58,132 nucleotides of DNA, taken from assembly GCA_021806005.1 (NCBI GenBank), contig JAJZDM010000012.1, positions 1 through 58,132 of the forward strand. The letters are read 5' to 3'. This document shows, piece by piece, positions 1 to 6,863 of this stretch; position 1 is the stretch's first letter; the number at the start of each line of letters is the position of its first letter. Origin of the DNA: Acidobacteriota bacterium (GTDB taxonomy: Bacteria > Acidobacteriota > Terriglobia > Terriglobales > Acidobacteriaceae). The translations under genes were made by a program, and so were the position numbers. The notes under the pieces were generated by a model. It did no database searches and was not told the origin of the DNA. It saw nothing but the letters and a program-made list of their open reading frames with translations.

Positions 1-351
1 CTCGGGATTGCGCGCATGCTCAGTGAACTCGTCGCCCGCAAAGCTCTCGATCCAACCCGGCTCCCCCGGCTCTTCCTCCGCGGGAGCGCTGGCCATCACG
101 GAGCGCTCCCGGCGCCGCCGCTTCCACTCATCCTGCGCCACATTCAAAACGATGCGGTACAGGTAGGTTGACAGCGCCGCATCGCCGCGAAACTCCGGCA
201 GCGCCCGGTACAGCCGCAGGAACACCTCCTGCGCAAGATCCTCCACCTGCGCTCCGCCTCCAGTGAGCCGCGCAAGGGTGCGGAACACCATGCCCTGGTG
301 CTCCCGCACGAGCGCCTCAAAGTTCTCCGGAGATGCAAGGTCACGGCTCAT
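1..351 (-). CDS. ECF-type RNA polymerase sigma-70 factor, 3' truncated by window edge
   Basis: The frame opens with ATG at 351 and runs off the left edge, leaving 117 residues. Region 2 is clear: residues 10-75 contain ALVREHQGMVFRTLARLTGG, then VEDLAQEVFLRLYRALPEF and STYLYRIVLNVAQDEWKRR, the usual sigma2 layout of ECF factors (core polymerase binding and -10 recognition). An acidic linker (about residues 85-105) follows, where region 4 would come next. Region 4 lies outside the window, so the subgroup cannot be assigned. The gene is divergent from the DUF6249-like gene at 599, with about 250 bp between them. No anti-sigma gene is visible on this side; one could lie beyond the edge. Confidence 0.88.
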   Translation of the reverse strand, partial: MSRDLASPENFEALVREHQGMVFRTLARLTGGGAQVEDLAQEVFLRLYRALPEFRGDAALSTYLYRIVLNVAQDEWKRRRRERSVMASAPAEEEPGEPGWIESFAGDEFTEHARNPE

Positions 352-598
352 CGCGTCTGTCTCTATCGAATCCCTCTCTCGCTCTCAGACCTGCCGTTGC
401 GCCCGCCCATGCGCCTTGCATGCCGCCGGCAGCCGACAGTGCGGCGCTCGTCTGACCAATCCCCGGTCTCTGCCCTCAGACTTCATCTTGCGCCCAAAGT
501 TTCACCGATGCAGATGAAACTTTCCTCCTCCCTCGCAGTCGAAGCGCCACAGAGACCGGCTGCTCGCAACCCATGCCTGCCGCCCGAGGAGTACTGCC
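352..598. other. Divergent intergenic region
   Basis: This is 247 bp between the sigma factor (minus) and the small membrane protein (plus). It must hold both promoters, but I see no convincing -35/-10 pair and no strong palindrome. A GAGGAG ribosome binding site lies just before the ATG at 599. Confidence 0.5.
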
Positions 599-1084
599 AT
601 GATTCTTGAAACCTTCTCTTCCCTGGGCGACATCGCCAACAGCCCCTTCATCGTTCCCGTCGCCGCCTGCACGATGGTGCTGGGCATCGTGGTCGCCCGC
701 ATCTGGTCCGGCGCGCGCAAGCGCGAACTGGAGAGCCATGAGCGTCTGGCCGCGATCGCCCAGGGCATCACCCCGCCGCCCACTGCCGAAGAGCTGGTCC
801 TTACCCAGGCCCCGCGCCAGGCCGGCGGCAGCCTGCGCCGCCGCGCCAACATCCGCCTGACCGGCATCGTGCTGGTAAGCGCCGCCGCCGGCATCGTCCT
901 GTTCTTCGCCGCGCTGGCGGCCATCCTTTTGAATCGCGACGTTCTGTGTGGAGCGGCCACCGGCCTCATCCCGCTGGGCATCGGCGTTGGCTTTCTGATC
1001 GACAGCCGCATCCAGGCGCGGGAGATCGAAGCGGCCACGGAAGCCGCCTCTGCTCCGGCGCCCCCTCCGGCGTACAACGCCTGA
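599..1084 (+). CDS. DUF6249-like small membrane protein
   Basis: 161 residues starting at ATG 599, with GAGGAG at a normal distance upstream. Residues about 17-37 form one hydrophobic segment, and two more lie at about 88-112 and 117-135. Between them is a cytoplasmic-looking stretch containing ELESHERLAAIAQG and RRRANIRLTG, then DSRIQARE after the last helix. The pattern of one helix, a HER(L/M)A..I.(Q/K)G motif and a C-terminal pair of helices resembles DUF6249 proteins, which often sit next to ECF sigma factors in Acidobacteriota. Function is unknown. The divergent sigma gene may be a regulatory partner, but nothing in the sequence proves it. Confidence 0.8.
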   Translation: MILETFSSLGDIANSPFIVPVAACTMVLGIVVARIWSGARKRELESHERLAAIAQGITPPPTAEELVLTQAPRQAGGSLRRRANIRLTGIVLVSAAAGIVLFFAALAAILLNRDVLCGAATGLIPLGIGVGFLIDSRIQAREIEAATEAASAPAPPPAYNA

Positions 1085-1137
1085 CCCGGCGCACGAGGGC
1101 GCGGAGTTCGTGCCGGACGACGTAAACTGGAAGCTCT

Positions 1138-2475
1138 ATGACTGACAGCAAGAAGGCCCCGGCGCGCCCCGCACTCAAGGCCGTCCGTGGCACCCGCGAT
1201 CTCCTCCCGGACCAGACGCCGCTCTGGAACCACGTCGAGACCACCGCCCGCAACCTCTTCGCCCGCTACGGCTTCGGCGAGATCCGCACCCCCGTCTTTG
1301 AGGCCACCGAACTCTTCGCCCGCGGCGTCGGCGAGGAGACCGACATCGTCAGCAAGGAGATGTTCACCTGGGAGGACCGCGCTCGCGCCGCCAGTGAGAA
1401 GCCTCAAACCCTCACCCTGCGCCCGGAGAACACCGCGGGCGTGGTCCGCGCCTACATCGAACACCAGTTCGCCAACAGCGGAGCCCTGCAGAAGCTCTAC
1501 TACATCGGTCCGCAGTTCCGCCGCGAGCGCCCCCAGCGCGGCCGCTACCGCCAGTTCTGGCAGATCGGCGCCGAGGTTATCGGCCCACCCTCCTCCGGCT
1601 CCGAGTCCCCCCTGCGCGACGCCGAGATCCTGGAGATGCTGGCCACCCTGCTCGACGAGTTGGGTATCCGCGGCTGGCAACTCGAGCTGAACTCGGTCGG
1701 CTCCGCCCAGGACCGCGTCCACTACAACGAGACCCTGCGCGCGGCCCTGCAGCCCATCCGCAGCCAGCTCTGCGCCGACTGCCAGCGCCGCGCTGACACC
1801 AACCCGCTGCGCGTCCTGGACTGCAAGGTCCCCGAGGACCAGCCCCTGATCGACACCCTGCCCAGGATCGCCGACCATATCTCCGCCGACTCCCGGGCCC
1901 ACTTCGACGCTGTGCGCGCCGCGCTTGACGCCTGCAAGGTTCCATACCACCTGAACCCGCGCCTGGTCCGCGGCCTGGACTACTACACCCGCACCACCTT
2001 CGAGTTCACCGTCACCACCGGCCTCGGCACCCAGAACGCCCTGCTCGGCGGCGGCCGCTACGACGGCCTCAGCGAGATGCTCGGCGGCCCGCGCGCCCCC
2101 GGCATCGGCTTCGCCATCGGCGAAGACCGCCTGATCCTCACCCTCCAGGCCCAGCAGCAAGAAGACGCCAGAACCTCCGGAGCCGCGTCCGCCAACCTGC
2201 TCGACGCCTACATCGCCCCGCTGACCCCGGCCCAGAATCCCGCTGCCCTGGCCCTGGCCCGCGAGCTCCGCGCCGCCAACCTGAAGATCGAGGTCGGCGA
2301 CGGCTCCTTCAAGCTCCGCAAATCCTTTGAGACCGCCAACAGCCTCGCCCGCCACATCATCCTCCTGGGCGAAGACGAAGCCGGCAGCGAGCTCTACACC
2401 GTAAAAACCTTTGCCAGCGGAGAACAGGTGAAGGTCCCGCGGGCAAATCTGCCCGAATTGCTCGCTGGAGTTTAG
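1138..2475 (+). CDS. hisS: Histidyl-tRNA synthetase
   Basis: 445 residues, the normal length for bacterial HisRS, a class II aminoacyl-tRNA synthetase that charges tRNA(His). Visible motifs are KAVRGTRDLLP near the N-terminus, TLRPENTAGVVRAYIEH (motif 1 side), FRRERPQRGRYRQFWQIGAE (motif 2, about residues 125-145) and the HisRS-specific LVRGLDYYTRTTFEF at about 276. These are followed by GGGRYDGL and a GIGFAIGEDRL motif 3. The C-terminal anticodon-binding domain begins near residue 350. ATG at 1138 is used; no strong Shine-Dalgarno precedes it. aspS follows after 34 bp, so the two synthetases are probably co-transcribed. Confidence 0.97.
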   Translation: MTDSKKAPARPALKAVRGTRDLLPDQTPLWNHVETTARNLFARYGFGEIRTPVFEATELFARGVGEETDIVSKEMFTWEDRARAASEKPQTLTLRPENTAGVVRAYIEHQFANSGALQKLYYIGPQFRRERPQRGRYRQFWQIGAEVIGPPSSGSESPLRDAEILEMLATLLDELGIRGWQLELNSVGSAQDRVHYNETLRAALQPIRSQLCADCQRRADTNPLRVLDCKVPEDQPLIDTLPRIADHISADSRAHFDAVRAALDACKVPYHLNPRLVRGLDYYTRTTFEFTVTTGLGTQNALLGGGRYDGLSEMLGGPRAPGIGFAIGEDRLILTLQAQQQEDARTSGAASANLLDAYIAPLTPAQNPAALALARELRAANLKIEVGDGSFKLRKSFETANSLARHIILLGEDEAGSELYTVKTFASGEQVKVPRANLPELLAGV

Positions 2476-2509
2476 AGACAAAGCGCAAACTTCGTACAAT
2501 AGAAGAATT

Positions 2510-4366
2510 GTGACTCTCGACTTCTTAGGCACACTCCAACGCACACAGACCTGCGGCGAACCGCGCAGCGCGCAGGCTGGTCAGGTGATGACCCTCATGG
2601 GCTGGGTCAACCGCCGCCGCGACCATGGCAACCTCATCTTCCTGGACCTGCGCGACCGTACCGGCATCACCCAGGTGGTGCTCGACAAAGAGGTCAGTCC
2701 GGAAGCGCACGCCAAAGCCGAAGCCGCCCGCCCCGAGTATGTGGTCGCCGTTACTGGAGTGCTGCGTACCCGCGGCGAAGGCCTGGCCAACCCCAATATG
2801 GCCACCGGAGAGGTAGAGTTGGTGGCTCACTCCCTGCTGCTGCTCAACGACGCCCGGACACCTCCCTTCTCGCCGGCCGAGGAGGCCATCGCCAACGAAG
2901 AAGTCCGCCTGAAGTACCGTTACCTGGACCTGCGCCGCGCCGAGATGCAGCAGAACTTCGCCATCCGCAGCCGCGTCGCCATGGCCATCCGCAACTTCCT
3001 GGTGACCCAGGGCTTCCTGGAGATTGAAACTCCCTTCATGACCCGCTCCACCCCCGAGGGAGCACGCGACTACCTGGTTCCCAGCCGCGTCCACCCCGGC
3101 CACTTCTACGCCCTTCCCCAGTCTCCCCAGATCTTCAAGCAGATTCTGATGGTCTCCGGCTTCGACCGCTACTTCCAGATCGCGCGCTGCTTCCGCGACG
3201 AGGACCTGCGCGCCGACCGCCAGCCCGAGTTCACCCAGATCGACCTCGAGATCAGCTTCCCGCAGATGGCCACCATCTTCACCGTCACCGAAGGCTTCCT
3301 GCGCGCAGCCTTCTCCGCCGCAGGCATCGAACTGGGCGCCGAGCCCTTTCTGCGCATGACCTACGACCAGGCGATCCAGCGCTACGGCATCGACAAGCCG
3401 GACATGCGCCTGCCCGCCATGGTGGATCTCTCCGCAGACCTGACAGCCGAGCTGCGCGAAACGCTGAAGATCGACCCCGCACTCCCCGTGCTCGGCTTCA
3501 CCGTGCCCAGCGTGGGCGAACTGAGCGGCACCGCTCGCAAGGCTCTGCTCAGCGAAATCCGCTCCAGCTTCGGCGACTGCGGTCTGGACATGCTCGACGT
3601 GGCCCGCCTGCGCACCAACCCTGCCTTCACGCCCCTGGCAGAGGCCATCGAGGCCCGGCTGAGCGCGGAGATGCAGCGCTTCAACGGCGGCTCTCACGGC
3701 ACGGAAGATCTCGCCGTCGTGATCACCCCCAAACCCGGCACGCCAACGATGTGGAACTACGATCCGCAGTGGATCTACAAGCGCGTCGGAGCTCTTCGCC
3801 TGGATCTGGCCAAAAAGTTTGCCGACCGCCACAAGCTCTTCCAGCAGACCCACACCGCCGCCGACTTCAAGTTCCTCTGGGTCACAGACTTCCCCATGTA
3901 CGAGTGGAACGAGGAGAGCAAGACCTGGGACGCCGCCCATCACCCCTTCACCTCGCCGCATGAGGAGGATATCCAGTCCGGCGCTCTGGTCAACGACAAG
4001 GGTGCGGTTCGCGCCCTGGCCTACGATGTGGTGCTGAACGGCACCGAACTCGGCTCCGGCTCCATCCGTATCCATCGCAAGGATGTGCAGCAGGAGATCT
4101 TCCGCTCCCTGGGCATGTCCGACGAAGAGGCCCGGGAGCGGTTCGGATTCTTCCTCGATGCCTTGGAGTACGGTACGCCTCCGCACGGTGGCATCGCCCT
4201 CGGCCTGGATCGCATCGTGATGATCCTGGCCGGCGCCGCCAGCCTCCGCGAGGTCATCGCCTTCCCCAAGACCGCCAAGGCCATTGACCTGATGGTGGAT
4301 GCGCCCACCACGGTCAGTGACCAGCAGCTTCGCGAGCTCAGTCTGCGGGTAGCCACCCGTAGCTGA
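2510..4366 (+). CDS. aspS: Aspartyl-tRNA synthetase, predicted non-discriminating (Asp/Asn) type
   Basis: 618 residues from a GTG start at 2510, preceded by AGAAG at close spacing and by a TACAAT hexamer at 2495-2500. The N-terminal OB-fold anticodon domain (about 1-125) is followed by the class II catalytic core with QSPQ near residue 203, FRDEDLRADRQPEFTQID near 229 and the motif 3 GLDRIVMIL near 564. The bacterial GAD insertion lies at about 290-430. The residue after RRRD in the OB domain is His39 (E. coli has Leu), and the later loop reads GEGLANPNM with Gly91 (E. coli has Lys). In characterised bacterial AspRSs, His and Gly here mark enzymes that also aspartylate tRNA(Asn), which is then amidated by GatCAB. 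That specificity is inferred. Confidence 0.97.
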   Translation: MTLDFLGTLQRTQTCGEPRSAQAGQVMTLMGWVNRRRDHGNLIFLDLRDRTGITQVVLDKEVSPEAHAKAEAARPEYVVAVTGVLRTRGEGLANPNMATGEVELVAHSLLLLNDARTPPFSPAEEAIANEEVRLKYRYLDLRRAEMQQNFAIRSRVAMAIRNFLVTQGFLEIETPFMTRSTPEGARDYLVPSRVHPGHFYALPQSPQIFKQILMVSGFDRYFQIARCFRDEDLRADRQPEFTQIDLEISFPQMATIFTVTEGFLRAAFSAAGIELGAEPFLRMTYDQAIQRYGIDKPDMRLPAMVDLSADLTAELRETLKIDPALPVLGFTVPSVGELSGTARKALLSEIRSSFGDCGLDMLDVARLRTNPAFTPLAEAIEARLSAEMQRFNGGSHGTEDLAVVITPKPGTPTMWNYDPQWIYKRVGALRLDLAKKFADRHKLFQQTHTAADFKFLWVTDFPMYEWNEESKTWDAAHHPFTSPHEEDIQSGALVNDKGAVRALAYDVVLNGTELGSGSIRIHRKDVQQEIFRSLGMSDEEARERFGFFLDALEYGTPPHGGIALGLDRIVMILAGAASLREVIAFPKTAKAIDLMVDAPTTVSDQQLRELSLRVATRS

Positions 4367-4379
4367 GTGGAGAGAGTCC

Positions 4380-4802
4380 ATGCCTAACCTCACGCGCTGG
4401 CCGGTCTCCCGCCGCATCCTGGCCGGCGCCCTCATCCTCTATAGCGCTCTGCTCGGTGTGCTCAGCTCCCACGTCTTCTACACCACCATCCACGCCGGCC
4501 CGGATCCTGGCGGGTTCGGCAGCGGCGGCACACTCGATGCGCCTGGCGTCATCGTCTTCACCCTCACCCTGCTCTTTCCTCTTCTCTTGGTCCTTGGCCT
4601 GTGGAGACCGCGGCTGGCCAGCGCCATGCTTCTTGCCGGGGCCGCAGTTCTGCTCGCGCTAACCCTGGCCGCACCGCACCACACCGGCAGTGCCTCCGCC
4701 GGAGTGGTTGGAGCCAGCCTTCTCTTTTTGGGGGTGCCGATGCTGGGCGCCGCCATCCTGTTCCAGCGAAGCGGACGGAGGTCTTCATCACCGGAGCGCT
4801 GA
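4380..4802 (+). CDS. Small integral membrane protein of unknown function
   Basis: 140 residues, starting 13 bp after aspS with GGAGAG before the ATG, so probably the last gene of the hisS-aspS unit. Four hydrophobic helices are visible: about 11-32, 54-74, 77-97 and 104-126. A periplasmic-looking, glycine-rich loop (PDPGGFGSGG) lies between the first two, and the C-terminal tail is basic (RSGRRSSSPER). I do not recognise a family and see no catalytic motif. A degenerate copy of the dispersed intergenic repeat starts right after the stop codon. Confidence 0.75.
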   Translation: MPNLTRWPVSRRILAGALILYSALLGVLSSHVFYTTIHAGPDPGGFGSGGTLDAPGVIVFTLTLLFPLLLVLGLWRPRLASAMLLAGAAVLLALTLAAPHHTGSASAGVVGASLLFLGVPMLGAAILFQRSGRRSSSPER

Positions 4803-4804
4803 AG

Positions 4805-4860
4805 CTTTTTCCGTGTAGGCGTAGACCGGAGCCGGAACCTCCATGGGCGTTTTGCCCCGG
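4805..4860 (-). repeat. Degenerate copy of a dispersed intergenic repeat
   Basis: The stretch carries the two conserved ends of the repeat seen at 39539 and 41332: gtgtaggcgtaga on the left and atgggcgtttt on the right, with a diverged middle of nearly equal length. The orientation matches those two copies. It lies between the aspS operon and the rhomboid-like gene, which converge here. Confidence 0.5.
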
Positions 4861-4883
4861 CAGGTTTTCCCACCCGCAGACGG

Positions 4884-5723
4884 CTAATTCATCCAGCGGC
4901 GGTCGTTCGGGTCGCGCGGCTTCCCATCCGGATCAACGTACCGCCCGTCCTCATCGAGGCTCACGTCCCTTCCCTGCTTCCGCATATACACCGTGAACTT
5001 CCTGGCGGCTCGCCGCCGCTTGGCCCGGTAGTACTCATTACGCACGGCAAACCAGCGCTCTGTGAGGCCCAGACGAAGTCCGCGCCGGGGAGCCAGCTTG
5101 AGGAACCCATAGCCCACCCCCGCATTGCACAGCGCCGTGAGCGCTCCGAACCGGTCGCCACCCACCAGAGCCAGAGCCAAATAGAACAGCACATAGACGA
5201 CCGCCAGATACCTGGCCTTGAGCGTGAACAGGAAGTTGAACTGCACCTGCTGTTCCGCGTTCAACACACCGTAGGCGACCATCACCGCCAGAACCGCGGG
5301 CCACATCCCCTGCGTAGCCACATAGGGGCCGAGCCCCGGAATGCTGCCACCCAGCAGGCTCAGCAGCACCGCCAGGGTGCCACCAACCACCGTCACCACC
5401 AGAAAGTACTCCCCCAGCCAGCCGCCCCCCCGGTCATCCTCCAGCGCGGAGGCGAAGAACCACAGCGAAAGGAGCGCAAACGCCAGACTGAGCATCCCGC
5501 TGCCCACAAACGGGTAGGTAATCAACTGCCAGAGCATCCCCGGCAGCGCCTGTCCGGCCTGCAGCCGGAGAAGGTTCACCAGTAGTTCCGTGGACGGGCG
5601 GGCGAATAGGGCCAGCAGCGCCGCCCCCAGATACTCCACCAGCGCAATCAGAATGATGCGCCGCGTGACCCCGCGAAAGGGCGGGAAGATCAGCGAGACC
5701 GGTTGGTTGGATCGGAACGCCAT
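4884..5723 (-). CDS. Rhomboid-like membrane protein lacking the catalytic dyad
   Basis: 279 residues with about six hydrophobic segments between residues 20 and 215 and a basic C-terminal cytosolic tail rich in Arg/Lys and Asp. The N-terminal half (WQLITYPFVGSGMLSLAFALLSLWFFASALED) resembles the first two helices and L1 loop of rhomboid intramembrane proteases. Active rhomboids have GxSG in helix 4 and a His in helix 6. The corresponding stretches here read VATQGMWPAVLAVMVAY and ALCNAGVGYGFLK, with neither Ser nor His. It is therefore probably a rhomboid-like pseudoprotease, acting at the inner membrane without peptide cleavage. It is convergent with the aspS operon and divergent from the LysW-like gene. 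Confidence 0.72.
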   Translation of the reverse strand: MAFRSNQPVSLIFPPFRGVTRRIILIALVEYLGAALLALFARPSTELLVNLLRLQAGQALPGMLWQLITYPFVGSGMLSLAFALLSLWFFASALEDDRGGGWLGEYFLVVTVVGGTLAVLLSLLGGSIPGLGPYVATQGMWPAVLAVMVAYGVLNAEQQVQFNFLFTLKARYLAVVYVLFYLALALVGGDRFGALTALCNAGVGYGFLKLAPRRGLRLGLTERWFAVRNEYYRAKRRRAARKFTVYMRKQGRDVSLDEDGRYVDPDGKPRDPNDRRWMN

Positions 5724-5920
5724 GGACTCTCTTTCTCCTGCTCCAACGCCGCCTTCTGCGTTCTTTGTAACCTGCCGCCGCTACCCTGCATCTCAAGGTT
5801 GACGCGCCGCCAGTCTACCGCTAGAACTAGAAAAGACGATCGTGGTGCAAGCTCCATGGTACTCGCTGCCCCATGGTGCCTATCCATATTGGCTTCGTGC
5901 CGCAAAAGAGGAATGTGCTT

Positions 5921-6121
5921 ATGTCAGTCTTGTGCCCGGAATGCGAAAACCCCCTGGACATTGACGTGGATGACGTTGAAGAAGGCGAGATCATTCAGTG
6001 CGATGAGTGCGGAACTGACCTTGAAGTCGTCTCCAGCGATCCGTTGGAATTGGCGCCTGTCGATGAAGAGGGTTACAGCGATGAGGACGAGGATCTCCCC
6101 TTGGACGAGGAGGACGAGTAG
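5921..6121 (+). CDS. LysW-like zinc-ribbon protein with extended acidic tail
   Basis: 66 residues from ATG 5921, chosen because AGAGGA lies 8 nt upstream and the zinc ribbon begins at once. Cys5-x2-Cys8 and Cys27-x2-Cys30 form the ribbon, followed by [17 protein letters not shown], which closely follows the amino-group carrier protein LysW of the AAA lysine/arginine pathway. In LysW the C-terminal EDWGE glutamate is conjugated to the substrate. Here the motif is absent; instead 13 of residues 48-66 are Asp or Glu and the chain ends in Glu66. No lysX, lysZ, lysY, lysJ or lysK gene is in the window. It may be a carrier with a different modifying enzyme or a small zinc protein with another role. 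Confidence 0.8.
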   Translation: MSVLCPECENPLDIDVDDVEEGEIIQCDECGTDLEVVSSDPLELAPVDEEGYSDEDEDLPLDEEDE

Positions 6122-6242
6122 CTTGCCCTGTAGCCTGAAACGTCCTTGGACTGCGTGTCCAGATCTTACCGCCAACCCACCGCGGAGACCTGCGCCCCAG
6201 ACCGTCCTCCGCCCCAGGGCTATCCTGGAGGCTGGTTTGGCC

Positions 6243-6647
6243 ATGGTCCTGGCGGCCGGCCTCGCCCTGCCGACCTGCGTCCTGCTGCTGGCTGCGCCTC
6301 CCGCAGCCTCCGCACAGAAGAATGTTCCCCAGGAGCGCATCCTGGAGGGCAAGGTGATCAACAAGGACGGGGATCCCATTGGCGGAGCCGTGGTCTATCT
6401 TGAGGACCTGCGCTCCAGCGGCATCAAGACCTACATCGCGGACGACGATGGCCACTTCCGCTTTGGCAACCTCTCCCGCGTGAATGACTACCAGCTCTGG
6501 GCAGAATCCAACGGCGTTCGCTCCAGATCCCGCGAGATCAGCTCCTTCGATAACTCCAACAAGTTCTACATCACCCTCAAGGTCAACGTCTCCAAGCCCG
6601 TCTCCCTGGATGGCCCCACCGTCAACGGTGCCGGCGAGCTTCCCTGA
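6243..6647 (+). CDS. Secreted protein with a carboxypeptidase-regulatory-like (Ig-like) domain
   Basis: About 134 residues from ATG 6243, with GGAGG some 13 nt upstream; a TTG two codons earlier is an alternative start. Residues 1-24 are a signal peptide ending PAASA, then QKNVPQERILEGKVINKDGDPIGGAVVYLEDL. This is the typical opening of CarboxypepD_reg-like beta-sandwich domains (VxGxVxDxxGxPlxGAxV). The rest (YIADDDGHFRFGNLS, YQLWAESNGVRSRS, FYITLKV) completes one such domain. These domains occur in secreted or outer-membrane proteins; a stand-alone copy is presumably a binding or structural module. It follows the LysW-like gene by 121 bp in the same direction. Confidence 0.75.
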   Translation: MVLAAGLALPTCVLLLAAPPAASAQKNVPQERILEGKVINKDGDPIGGAVVYLEDLRSSGIKTYIADDDGHFRFGNLSRVNDYQLWAESNGVRSRSREISSFDNSNKFYITLKVNVSKPVSLDGPTVNGAGELP

Positions 6648-6711
6648 CGTTGTCCTGCGAGAACCAGGTTCTGGGCGACCTGCCTTCCCCTTTGCCTCAG
6701 CCTTATGACGC

Positions 6712-6749
6712 CCCGGTTGCTCCCTGCCCTCCGGCAGGGAGCAACCGGG
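6712..6749 (+). terminator. Perfect 17-bp hairpin without T-run
   Basis: Arms of 17 nt (cccggttgctccctgcc and its exact complement) enclose a CTCC loop, 65 bp after the preceding stop codon. There is no T-tract, so it is not a classical intrinsic terminator, but the place and stability suggest a 3'-end or transcription-stop element. Confidence 0.5.
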
Positions 6750-6834
6750 CACGCTGGTTCACTCGCCTGAAGACGTTGTTTCCCGCAGGCTCTGCCGGGG
6801 TCCTCCGCAGGCCCCAGCGGAGGCCTCCGCCTCT

Positions 6835-6862
6835 GGCGAATCTTCGGCGAATATAATTCGCC
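6835..6862 (+). promoter_or_regulatory. -10 box inside a palindromic operator for the Y-family polymerase gene
   Basis: A perfect TATAAT lies at 6852-6857, six bases before the ATG at 6864, so the transcript should begin at or next to the start codon. The -10 box sits within a perfect inverted repeat, GGCGAAT-ATA-ATTCGCC, at 6846-6862, and another GGCGAAT lies at 6835-6841. Three half-sites over the -10 box are the expected layout of a repressor operator. The regulator is not identified; a damage-response repressor of LexA type is the obvious guess for this gene. Confidence 0.6.
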
Positions 6863-6863
6863 C

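Noticed and set aside
502-2544. 680-codon open frame antisense to hisS
   Set aside because: The plus-strand frame is an unmistakable HisRS. The antisense product is Gly/Ala/Val/Glu-rich without motifs, a usual effect of high GC3.
2525-4435. 636-codon open frame antisense to aspS
   Set aside because: Same reason; the plus strand encodes a full AspRS with all motifs.
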